A stretch of DNA of 8,218 nucleotides from Thermoplasmatota archaeon. GTDB lineage: Archaea; Thermoplasmatota; Thermoplasmata; RBG-16-68-12; JAGMCJ01. The notes below the pieces were generated by a model that ran no database searches, was not told the DNA's origin, and saw only the letters and a list, made by a program, of their open reading frames with translations. Each line of letters opens with the position of its first letter. Position 1 is the first letter of the stretch. Of this stretch, positions 1 to 5,473 are shown one piece after another. Made by a program: the position numbers and the translations under genes. The DNA lies in contig JAJISH010000213.1 in assembly GCA_022848825.1 (NCBI GenBank), positions 1-8,218 of the forward strand. The letters are read 5' to 3'.

Positions 1-81
1 CTCCTCTTGATTCTGTTTTGGAGGAAGAAGACCCCGGAAGCAGAAACAGAAGACACAGTCGACGAAGAGCCAGATGAATGA
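1..81 (+). CDS. C-terminal end of an unknown membrane-anchored protein (5' truncated)
   Basis: An open frame enters from the left edge and ends at TGA 79-81, giving 26 residues. It begins with a hydrophobic run (LLLILFW), followed at once by RKK and then an acidic tail (roughly TPEAETEDTVDEEPDE). Hydrophobic segment, positive stop-transfer residues and a charged tail is the usual look of a single C-terminal membrane anchor with a short cytoplasmic tail, as in many archaeal surface proteins. The main domain lies outside the window, so no function can be given. The next gene starts about 80-140 bases downstream on the same strand. Confidence 0.5.
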   Translation, partial: LLLILFWRKKTPEAETEDTVDEEPDE

Positions 82-110
82 GGGCGCTCGTGATGTTGGT
101 CTCCCAACGG

Positions 111-126
111 CGAAATCCTTAAGAAA
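111..126 (+). promoter_or_regulatory. possible archaeal BRE/TATA element upstream of the flavoprotein gene
   Basis: CGAAAT followed by CCTTAAGAAA resembles a purine-rich BRE followed by a weak TATA box. A start site about 25 bases downstream (near 147) would fall just before the strong GGGGAGGT at 153-160. The match to TTTAWATA is poor, so this is tentative. Confidence 0.25.
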
Positions 127-152
127 CCCTGCAATATCTCCCTATCATCCGC

Positions 153-160
153 GGGGAGGT
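153..160 (+). promoter_or_regulatory. strong Shine-Dalgarno-like GGGGAGGT without an obvious ATG
   Basis: This full anti-16S match lies 4 bases before TTG 165, which is in frame with the flavoprotein. It would add 18 residues to the ATG 219 start. The extension is poor in G/C-ending codons and rich in F, C and H, unlike the rest of the gene. It therefore either marks a TTG start or is left over from another arrangement. Confidence 0.35.
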
Positions 161-218
161 GGCATTGTTTTGCCTTTTCCAGCCACACAATCCAGGAAAG
201 GGCGTGAAGGTTGAGAAC

Positions 219-1157
219 ATGGGTGAAAGCGAGTCTGTGCTCCTTCCACGGTCGGCGGCTCTTACCGTATCGAAGGCGAAGGGGAAGACATACATTGCGG
301 TCATCATCGGGGCAGGTCCGGCGGGCATAGCCGCTGCCGTCTATCTCAAGCGGGCGGGAGCCGACCCATTGGTTTTCGAGCGGGACGAGATTGGCGGGCT
401 TCTGAGGAACGCACACGTCGTCGAGAACTACCCTGGCTTCCCCGAGGGCATCGGCGGGCCAGAGCTCGTTGAGCTGTTCAAGCGGCAACTCGTGCGCTGG
501 AGGATTGACACTCGCATGGAGGAGGTCCACAGCGTCTCGAAGGAGGGGGACATCTACCACGTGTCCTCCGAGTCAGGAGAGGTTTTCGCGAAGTCCGTCA
601 TCGTGGCCACGGGCACGAGACCCAAGCGGATCGACATCCAAGGTCTCGAGGACGTGGAGCTGTCCAAGGTCTTCTACGAGATCAGGGACGTGCCCCCGGC
701 CGTCAAAGGCGATTTCCTCGTAATCGGCGGTGGCGACGCGGCGTTCGACTACGCTCTCAACCTGGCTTCAAGGGACATCCACGTGGATGTGGCGTTCAGG
801 GGAGAACCCAGGTGCCTTCCCCTGCTTCTCGAGAGGGCGAGCCGTTCAGAGAAGATTAGGACGCACGCGGGAACGGAGCTCAAGTCAGTGAAGGAGGAAG
901 AGCACCAGTTGGTCTTCGGGATGGAGCAGGAGGGGACCGAGAAGGAGATCGTCGCCGACTACGGGCTTATCGCGTGTGGGAGGGAGCCGGATGTCAGCGT
1001 CCTGCCGCCCGAGCTCGCGGAGAACTGGAAAGAGGCGTCAGGCTTATACCTCGTCGGTGACGTCAGACGGGGGAACCACAGGCAGGTCGGGATTGCGGTT
1101 GGCGACGGCATCCTCGCGGCCATGTCGATCATCGAGTCAATGGGGAGCGGGAAATGA
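219..1157 (+). CDS. thioredoxin-reductase-like FAD/NAD(P)H oxidoreductase lacking the CxxC motif
   Basis: Class II pyridine nucleotide-disulfide reductase fold, 312 residues from ATG 219, the usual length for the TrxR family. Visible motifs are an FAD-binding GAGPAG at residues 31-36, an ATGTRP motif closing the first FAD segment, a nucleotide-binding GGGDAA at 170-175, and the second FAD motif LVGDVR (GD at 280-281). In true thioredoxin reductases the active-site CxxC sits just before the NADPH GxGxxA motif. Here that stretch reads VFYEIRDVPP, with no cysteines, so it is not a classical TrxR. It may be a TrxR-like ferredoxin/flavodoxin-NADP reductase or a reductase dedicated to its neighbour. 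The radical SAM gene starts inside its stop codon (ATGA, 1154-1157), implying translational coupling and perhaps a role as electron donor. The start is uncertain: the frame is open from GTG 159, and TTG 165 has the best ribosome site (GGGGAGGT, 153-160). ATG 219 was chosen because codons before it look non-coding. Confidence 0.85.
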   Translation: MGESESVLLPRSAALTVSKAKGKTYIAVIIGAGPAGIAAAVYLKRAGADPLVFERDEIGGLLRNAHVVENYPGFPEGIGGPELVELFKRQLVRWRIDTRMEEVHSVSKEGDIYHVSSESGEVFAKSVIVATGTRPKRIDIQGLEDVELSKVFYEIRDVPPAVKGDFLVIGGGDAAFDYALNLASRDIHVDVAFRGEPRCLPLLLERASRSEKIRTHAGTELKSVKEEEHQLVFGMEQEGTEKEIVADYGLIACGREPDVSVLPPELAENWKEASGLYLVGDVRRGNHRQVGIAVGDGILAAMSIIESMGSGK

Positions 1158-2134
1158 GGATTCTGGGTGAGTTCGGGAAGGAGGATCTGGCGAAGGTCTA
1201 CGTGGCGTCCATGAGGGAGGGCAACGGCTACCTCGTCGAGTTCGTTGAATCGTTGCAGCCGCCCGTGCCGCGCGAGGAGAAGTGGGTGCTGATAATCTCA
1301 TCATCCTTCGGCTGCCCGGTGAACTGCAAGATGTGCGACGCTGGCGGGCACTACCTCGGGAAGCTCACGAAGGACGAGATCCTGCAGCAGATAGACCACA
1401 TGGTGAGGAGGCGGTTCCCGGACGGGCGGGTGCCGATCCCGAAGTTCAAGGTGCAGTTCGCTCGAATGGGCGAGCCCTCGCTGAACCCGGACGTGCCGGA
1501 CGCTCTGCGAGCCTTGGCGGACATGTACGATGCCCCTGGCCTCATGCCGTGCGTCTCAACGCTCGCTCCCGTTGGCAGGGAAAGGTTCTTCGACGAGCTT
1601 ATCGACATCAAGGACGCCCGCTACTCAGGCGGACAGTTCCAGCTGCAGTTCTCCGTGCACACGACCAACGGACAGAAGCGGGACGAGCTGATGCCTATCA
1701 AGAAGTGGGGGCTCCCGCAGATTTCGGAGTACGGTGAGCGGTACTTCCACAAGGGGGACAGGAAACTCACTCTGAACTTCGCCATGACTCAGGGTTATCC
1801 GGTCGACCCGGAGGTAATCGGGGAGCACTTCGACCCCGCCAAGTTCTTCATCAAGATCACACCGCTGAACCCGACGTCGAACGTCAAGCGGAAGAAGCTC
1901 AGGTCTGCCATCGACCCGCACGACGAGGACACCTCCCGCCAGATAACGGATAGATTCCGCGATCTCGGGTTCGATGTGCTTCTCAGCATCGGCGAGCTCG
2001 AGGAGAACAAGATAGGGAGCAACTGCGGTCAGTTCGTGAGCATCATCCAGGACGGCGGATACGCGGTCAGGACCGACTACGAGACGCTCAAGTACGCACC
2101 TCGAAAGGGACGGAGCGATCACGGCGTCACGTAA
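1154..2134 (+). CDS. RlmN/Cfr-like radical SAM enzyme with altered catalytic cysteine pair
   Basis: 326 residues. The radical SAM cluster motif CPVNCKMC gives C54, C58 and C61 in the Cx3Cx2C spacing. Further RlmN/Cfr hallmarks follow in order: MGEP at 105-108 with LN after it, CVST near 133-136, SVH plus RDELMPI at 167-182, TPLNP, and SNCGQF with C291. RlmN and Cfr methylate A2503/A2508 of 23S rRNA using two cysteines, C355 (methyl carrier, in the ACGQL motif) and C118 (resolving, in the CVSSQVGC motif), E. coli RlmN numbering. C291 matches C355, but the C118 position is Ile47 (IISSSFGC). The N-terminal accessory domain of RlmN is also shortened, as the cluster motif starts at 54 rather than near 125. 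The protein is therefore a family member, probably with a different reaction or substrate; calling it RlmN would be unsafe. It is translationally coupled to the flavoprotein and overlaps the convergent gene by 16 bases at its 3' end. Confidence 0.85.
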   Translation: MRILGEFGKEDLAKVYVASMREGNGYLVEFVESLQPPVPREEKWVLIISSSFGCPVNCKMCDAGGHYLGKLTKDEILQQIDHMVRRRFPDGRVPIPKFKVQFARMGEPSLNPDVPDALRALADMYDAPGLMPCVSTLAPVGRERFFDELIDIKDARYSGGQFQLQFSVHTTNGQKRDELMPIKKWGLPQISEYGERYFHKGDRKLTLNFAMTQGYPVDPEVIGEHFDPAKFFIKITPLNPTSNVKRKKLRSAIDPHDEDTSRQITDRFRDLGFDVLLSIGELEENKIGSNCGQFVSIIQDGGYAVRTDYETLKYAPRKGRSDHGVT

Positions 2135-2718
2135 GCAGTCAGCGTGACCTGAACCTCGGATCTGTTTGGGTCGTTGCTCTGGATGTAGATTGCCCTGGTG
2201 ACGGAGCCTGAATCGGAGAACACGGTCGGGTCGTACGCCACATCCAGATATCCGTTCTGTCCCGGGAGTAGCGCCTCACCGTTCCAAGATACCTGCGGTT
2301 CCGGGCCGATGAACTCGGGACTGCTCCTTCCTCCGACCCGCAGGACGACCGAGGTGCACACGCAGGAAGTCTTGATCCACGTTATCTCGAGGTTGGCCTC
2401 TCCATCGTTGCGAACCTCTATGCTGACGGTCTGCAGCACCCTCGGGACTGTCCCGAAGTCGTGGCTGGATGGTGTGAGACTGATCTTGGGCTCTTCCGCG
2501 GCGGGCAGTAGAACGACTGCGGAAGCCACAAGGGAGACGACTATGATTGCCGCTATAACCACGTACCCGGTTTTCCTTCCTCCGGGGGAGGGTCGCTTTG
2601 CCTTCCTAGTCTTCTTTTCCGCCCCCTCCTTTGCATCTGGATGGACCTTCTTGATGTGTCTTGACAGGTTCTCCGACTTGACCTTCACGCCGCACACGGG
2701 ACATCTTTCCGAGGACAT
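2119..2718 (-). CDS. zinc finger-TM-DUF1573 membrane protein, copy 1
   Basis: 199 residues in three parts. Residues 6-26 form a C2H2-type knuckle, C6-x2-C9-x11-H21-x4-H26, in the motif CPVCGVKVKSENL..H..KVH. Residues 30-50 are a very basic linker and 51-71 a single membrane segment. Residues 77-199 form an Ig-like DUF1573-type domain with the typical SSHDFGTV start, a VRNDGEANLEI strand and a CVC at 119-121. The basic linker before the TM puts the zinc finger in the cytoplasm and the beta domain outside. A close paralog lies at 4173-4775, on the other side of the ccdA-like gene. The CxC could be a thiol or metal site served by that CcdA protein (inference). The upstream gap of 147 bases holds its own promoter candidate, so it may not be strictly co-transcribed. 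The ribosome site is weak (GAGTGG). Its 3' end overlaps the convergent radical SAM gene by 16 bases. Confidence 0.8.
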   Translation of the reverse strand: MSSERCPVCGVKVKSENLSRHIKKVHPDAKEGAEKKTRKAKRPSPGGRKTGYVVIAAIIVVSLVASAVVLLPAAEEPKISLTPSSHDFGTVPRVLQTVSIEVRNDGEANLEITWIKTSCVCTSVVLRVGGRSSPEFIGPEPQVSWNGEALLPGQNGYLDVAYDPTVFSDSGSVTRAIYIQSNDPNRSEVQVTLTAYVTP

Positions 2719-2772
2719 TCTACCACTCGTGACTTCTTGTCAGAGGGCAGAGGATTGGGCCAGTTAATCTTT

Positions 2773-2789
2773 ACGCCTTACACAGGCGT
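2773..2789. repeat. 6-bp inverted repeat upstream of DUF1573 copy 1
   Basis: ACGCCT and AGGCGT are separated by TACAC. On the minus strand it abuts an A/T-rich GTAAAGATTAAC (about 2764-2775) that could serve as a TATA box for the gene starting at 2718. An operator is more likely than a terminator, because no T-run follows on either strand. Confidence 0.35.
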
Positions 2790-2799
2790 TTCCGACCAA

Positions 2800-2838
2800 G
2801 ATCATACCACGACTGGGATTGCGAGTCCGCCTATGATC
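2800..2838 (-). terminator. nested inverted repeat after the ccdA-like gene (possible terminator or 3' structure)
   Basis: GATCATA (2800-2806) pairs with TATGATC (2832-2838). Inside it GACT (2811-2814) pairs with AGTC (2824-2827). The 4-base arms between the stems match in length, so this is a symmetric stem, internal loop, stem structure with a 9-base apical loop. It starts 27 bases past the stop of the minus-strand ccdA-like gene. There is no T-tract, so termination is only one reading; a protein-binding site is another. Confidence 0.35.
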
Positions 2839-2865
2839 GTCTGCACGGTCCTCATCCGTGGCTCC

Positions 2866-4176
2866 TCAGATTAGAAACAACAGGAAGGCCACACCCAACA
2901 GAATCATGACGATTCCAGAGAAAAGGACGATTAGCCTGCTGTTCGACCTCTCCCACCCTGTGAGTTTTCTGGCCACAAACCTGTTTGATGTGAAGGCGAG
3001 TATGAATATTAGTGGAAGCACGAACATAATGTTGTACAGATAAAGATAGCCAACGCCCTCGAAGTAGGTCGTATCCGAAGCGATTAGGGTCAGCACAGCT
3101 ACGTATATCCCACCGGAGCAAGGGAATGTGCACAATCCGACCAGCAGACCGGCCACCAAGGAGGAAGGGAGCGTTGCCCTGGAGATCCAATCCTTAGTCT
3201 TTGTCCATGTCCTCTCAGGCATCTTGAACGTGAGGGGGAGGTTGGGAAAGAAGTACTGCAATAGACTCAACGTCCCCAGTACAAGTATAAGTGACGACCC
3301 GACGTAGGCCAGGAGATGCGGTTGCCCGCTCAAGACGATGGCCCTGAGCAACCCGATGCCAATGAAGAAATAGACAAAGAAGATCGAGAGTATGTATACC
3401 GCGCCCATCCTGGCCACATTTCCTCTCGTTCTCCTTATCACAAAGAGAAAGGTGATGAAGAACAACAGGACGGCAATCGCGCAGGGGTTTATGCCGTCGA
3501 GGAATCCTGTGACCAGCACCAGCGGCAGGAGAGACTCCTCTGTGCTGGTGGAAGGAGAACCTTGGCCATACGAGAGAAGGAACTCGCTGATGGGAACGTC
3601 GATGGCATATTCTCGGTCCTCACCCTCGAAGCCCCAGGCGGTATAGGTCGTGGGATCCCTCATCTCCTCCTGGTAGACGAGTATCTTGCTCAGATTCAGT
3701 GCGGATGAGTTGGTCATCAGGTCCGATATCACATGCTCCGGGACATGACCCTCGAAGACCATCGTGGTGTCCTTCTTGACGAACGTCGCGATGTGGCTCT
3801 GCAGATGCGAGGGAATGCCAAGCTGGTCGTTGATCGCACTCAGCTCCCCTCTGTAGCTCCTCTCGTTGATGTAATCCTTCTTGTGAACTGTCGATACCCC
3901 TCCTGTTCGCAGTGTGGGAATGAGCTCGTCGTCGATGTATATGGCGCACTCCCCGCACGCCTCGTTGTAGTAGATGAGGGCCTCGCCCTCGTTGAGCGTT
4001 ATGTCACTTGGCTGGGGTATGAAGAAATATGGGGCGAGAGAGCCGATGACCAGTATCGCACCCAATGATAGGACTATCAAGACGAAGACAAGGTTCTGGA
4101 ATCGCTTCTCGGGTTGCTTTTCCTTCGAGTACCTCTCCATGTCAGAAGGTGGTTCATGACAGGAATCGTCGCTCAT
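2866..4176 (-). CDS. DUF411-like redox domain fused to CcdA/DsbD-type membrane domain
   Basis: 436 residues. Residues 26-53 form one TM helix preceded by a charged cytoplasmic tail. Residues 60-155 form an external domain with CGEC at 74-77 and the run LGIPSHLQSH...VFEGHVPEHVISDLM (about 119-154). This closely resembles the DUF411 signature (GVP..L.SCHT...GYVVEGHVP..DI..LL), a family with a thioredoxin-like CxxC often linked to copper handling. The SCHT cysteine is not conserved here (SHIAT). From 216 on come about six TM helices of the CcdA/DsbD type, with GINPC (C232) and LCTFPC (C349, C353). C232 and C353 match the cysteine pair that carries electrons across the membrane. The probable role is passing reductant from cytosolic thioredoxin to external thiols, with its own fused acceptor. 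The start overlaps the stop of the upstream zinc finger-DUF1573 gene (TCAT, 4173-4176), so the two are translationally coupled. G/C-ending codons look less frequent than in the flanking plus-strand genes. Confidence 0.85.
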   Translation of the reverse strand: MSDDSCHEPPSDMERYSKEKQPEKRFQNLVFVLIVLSLGAILVIGSLAPYFFIPQPSDITLNEGEALIYYNEACGECAIYIDDELIPTLRTGGVSTVHKKDYINERSYRGELSAINDQLGIPSHLQSHIATFVKKDTTMVFEGHVPEHVISDLMTNSSALNLSKILVYQEEMRDPTTYTAWGFEGEDREYAIDVPISEFLLSYGQGSPSTSTEESLLPLVLVTGFLDGINPCAIAVLLFFITFLFVIRRTRGNVARMGAVYILSIFFVYFFIGIGLLRAIVLSGQPHLLAYVGSSLILVLGTLSLLQYFFPNLPLTFKMPERTWTKTKDWISRATLPSSLVAGLLVGLCTFPCSGGIYVAVLTLIASDTTYFEGVGYLYLYNIMFVLPLIFILAFTSNRFVARKLTGWERSNSRLIVLFSGIVMILLGVAFLLFLI

Positions 4177-4775
4177 GGGATCACATTGGCCGTGAGCTCA
4201 ACCTCGAACTCGGGCCTGGCGGGGTCGTTGCTCCTTATGTAGACGATTCTTAGCACCGGGCCGTCGTCCGGATGTAGAGTCGCATCGTATGTTATGTCGA
4301 GAGACGCGGTTTGTCCAGGAAGAAGAGTCTCGCTCCAACCCGAGGGATTGTTGCGCATCCCGAAGGTGGGACTCCTCCTGCCTCCGACCGTGAGAACCGC
4401 AGAGGTGCACCCGCATGACGTGGAGATGCCCGTCATCACCAAATCCGAATCTCCTGTGTTTCGGACTTGGACAGTCGTCGAAACCTCGCGCTGGGATATG
4501 TCTCCGAAGCTATAGCTGAGCGGACTGATGGATATTTCCGGTGTGCCCGGACTGCTGATCATGCTGTAGACGAGAAGCGAACCCATGACAAGGATCATGA
4601 CCGCCGAGACTGCATAGACGACCTTCCTGCTGCCCCCTTCTCTCGAGGGATTCCTCCTCTTCCTCCCCACCGGTTTCACCCGTACATCTGATCCAGGATG
4701 GACCTTCTTCATGTGATCGGGCAGGTTCTCAGCCTTGACCTTCACACTGCATACAGGACAACTAACGAGACCCAT
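4173..4775 (-). CDS. zinc finger-TM-DUF1573 membrane protein, copy 2
   Basis: 200 residues with the same plan as the copy at 2119-2718. A C6-x2-C9-x11-H21-x4-H26 knuckle (CPVCSVKVKAENL) is followed by a strongly basic linker (32-51, including GRKRR), one TM segment at about 52-74, then an Ig-like DUF1573 domain (79-200) with SFGDI, VRNTGDSDL, TSCGCTS (C121 and C123) and a C-terminal IRSNDPARPE strand. By eye the two copies are about half identical over the outer domain and nearly identical in the finger. The topology rule again gives finger inside and CxC domain outside. It is the first gene of the unit and its stop overlaps the ccdA-like start by 4 bases. Upstream, GTGAT 3-4 bases before ATG could pair with the 16S 3' end. 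DUF1573 proteins have no settled function; a redox-partner role is inferred from context. Confidence 0.8.
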   Translation of the reverse strand: MGLVSCPVCSVKVKAENLPDHMKKVHPGSDVRVKPVGRKRRNPSREGGSRKVVYAVSAVMILVMGSLLVYSMISSPGTPEISISPLSYSFGDISQREVSTTVQVRNTGDSDLVMTGISTSCGCTSAVLTVGGRRSPTFGMRNNPSGWSETLLPGQTASLDITYDATLHPDDGPVLRIVYIRSNDPARPEFEVELTANVIP

Positions 4776-4925
4776 CTTATCACGCGTTGGAGGCCGAGGG
4801 CACGCTTGATCCGTGTCCTCCTCCTGGTGTTACTAGGCAGTTTCCTCCTTTTGTGGATTCTCCTTGACAATTGAATGCCAAAGCCTCAGTTGGATTGATG
4901 TATGTAAGTCCCACACCATCTGGCG

Positions 4926-4939
4926 GGGTCTTAAGACCC
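4926..4939. repeat. 14-bp perfect palindrome GGGTCTTAAGACCC
   Basis: It is perfectly self-complementary with no spacer, which suits a dimeric DNA-binding protein better than an RNA hairpin. It lies in the 236-base gap (4776-5011) between the exported metal-binding gene and the zinc finger-DUF1573/ccdA unit, about 150 bases before the ATG of the latter. The rest of that gap holds the hairpin at 4965-4992 and a TATA-like TTACATAC (minus strand, about 4899-4906). No gene is supported there. Confidence 0.5.
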
Positions 4940-4940
4940 G

Positions 4941-4992
4941 AAAAGAATAATCCTCGTCTGTGAAGGGGAAGGGGAGCAATGCCCCCTTCTCC
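4941..4992 (-). terminator. hairpin plus T-rich tract after the exported metal-binding gene
   Basis: A 10-bp stem with one G-T pair (4965-4974 with 4983-4992) closes an 8-base loop, starting 19 bases past the stop codon at 5012. On the minus strand a T-rich ATTATTCTTTTC follows about 15 bases later (4941-4952). Strong stem then T-tract fits the 3' end of the FTR1 unit, although archaeal termination depends mostly on the T-tract. Confidence 0.45.
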
Positions 4993-5011
4993 CGCCTAAC
5001 GCGCGGACAGC

Positions 5012-5395
5012 TTACCCCATCATGCCGCAATGGTCGTGCTCTTCGTGATCCTCGTCGTGGTCCTCGTCGTCGAAGGAGTGCTCGCTCTCCCGCTCTTCCA
5101 TGTGCTCCTCGCATTCCTCGTGCATTTCCTCGAGGTTCCCGTTCTCCCAGTCCTCGCACTCTTCCTCGTACTCCTCACAGTACTCGTGTTCCCATTCTTC
5201 CATGTGTTCTTCGCATTCCTCGTGCTCATCATGGTCGTGCATCATTCCGTGACCCATCGAGTGATACCATCCACCCACGGATCCACCGTCCATCGTTCCC
5301 TGCATCATGTCTCCGTTCGTCGATGCAATACCGGCTACCGCTCCCGTCGTCAGAAGCGATCCTATCACGAGAGTCGCTATCATTCCTGCTTCCAT
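5012..5395 (-). CDS. small exported Glu/His/Cys/Met-rich putative metal-binding protein
   Basis: 127 residues. Residues 5-25 are a hydrophobic signal or anchor segment (MIATLVIGSLL...AVAGIAS). Next comes a Gly/Met/His stretch (30-55, with WYHSMGHGMMHDH), and from 54 to the end an extremely acidic region (Glu/Asp) carrying five Cys, about fifteen His and several Met. A block HEECEEHMEE occurs twice, at 58-67 and 92-101, so the chain contains an internal duplication. The C-terminus is HDHCGMMG. Such a composition fits a surface metal buffer or donor for the FTR1 permease two genes upstream. The metal is unknown: Met and Cys would suit Cu(I), Glu and His would suit Fe, Zn or Ni. No known family is recognised. 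A good AGAGGTG site lies 5 bases before ATG 5395. The low complexity makes homology searches unreliable. Confidence 0.75.
   Translation of the reverse strand: MEAGMIATLVIGSLLTTGAVAGIASTNGDMMQGTMDGGSVGGWYHSMGHGMMHDHDEHEECEEHMEEWEHEYCEEYEEECEDWENGNLEEMHEECEEHMEERESEHSFDDEDHDEDHEEHDHCGMMG
5094..5225. repeat. 30-base direct repeat inside the acidic metal-binding gene
   Basis: Positions 5094-5123 and 5196-5225 match at 28 of 30 bases, offset by 102 bases (34 codons, so in frame). They encode the duplicated ECEEHMEE block. This shows growth of the metal-binding region by in-frame duplication. Confidence 0.7.
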
Positions 5396-5446
5396 TCAGT
5401 CACCTCTTTGCTTTTCGTCATCTTTGTGAATTTAACGGATGAAACG

Positions 5447-5454
5447 ATATTAAT
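5447..5454 (-). promoter_or_regulatory. candidate TATA box for the exported metal-binding gene
   Basis: ATTAATAT on the minus strand lies about 52-59 bases before ATG 5395. A start site about 26 bases on leaves a leader of around 28 bases that includes the AGAGGTG site. A small inverted repeat, TTTCA/TGAAA (5472-5487), lies just upstream, overlapping the end of the preceding gene. The gene may thus be transcribed separately as well as from the FTR1 promoter. Confidence 0.35.
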
Positions 5455-5473
5455 CATTGATGCGAAATGAGTT

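Noticed and set aside
219..1157. Naming the flavoprotein thioredoxin reductase (trxB)
   Set aside because: The CxxC required for that activity is absent; only the fold is supported.
1625..2122. Minus-strand open frame of 165 residues inside the radical SAM gene
   Set aside because: The plus strand carries clear RlmN-type motifs over the same bases. The antisense translation shows no domain.
1154..2134. Naming the radical SAM gene rlmN
   Set aside because: One of the two catalytic cysteines is replaced and the accessory domain is short, so the rRNA methylation function is not supported.
2198..2767. Plus-strand open frame of 189 residues
   Set aside because: Antisense to the zinc finger-DUF1573 gene, whose motifs are repeated in a paralog; the plus frame is a shadow.
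4833..4919. Possible 28-codon small gene on the minus strand starting MVWDLHTS
   Set aside because: No ribosome site before its ATG. It is only the tail of an out-of-frame reading through the acidic gene, and no conserved feature is visible.
5030..5470. Plus-strand open frame of 146 residues, apparently very hydrophobic
   Set aside because: It is the antisense of Glu/His-rich codons (GAG and GAA read backwards give Leu and Phe). It has no ribosome site, while the minus strand has a signal segment, an AGAGGTG site and a fitting operon context.
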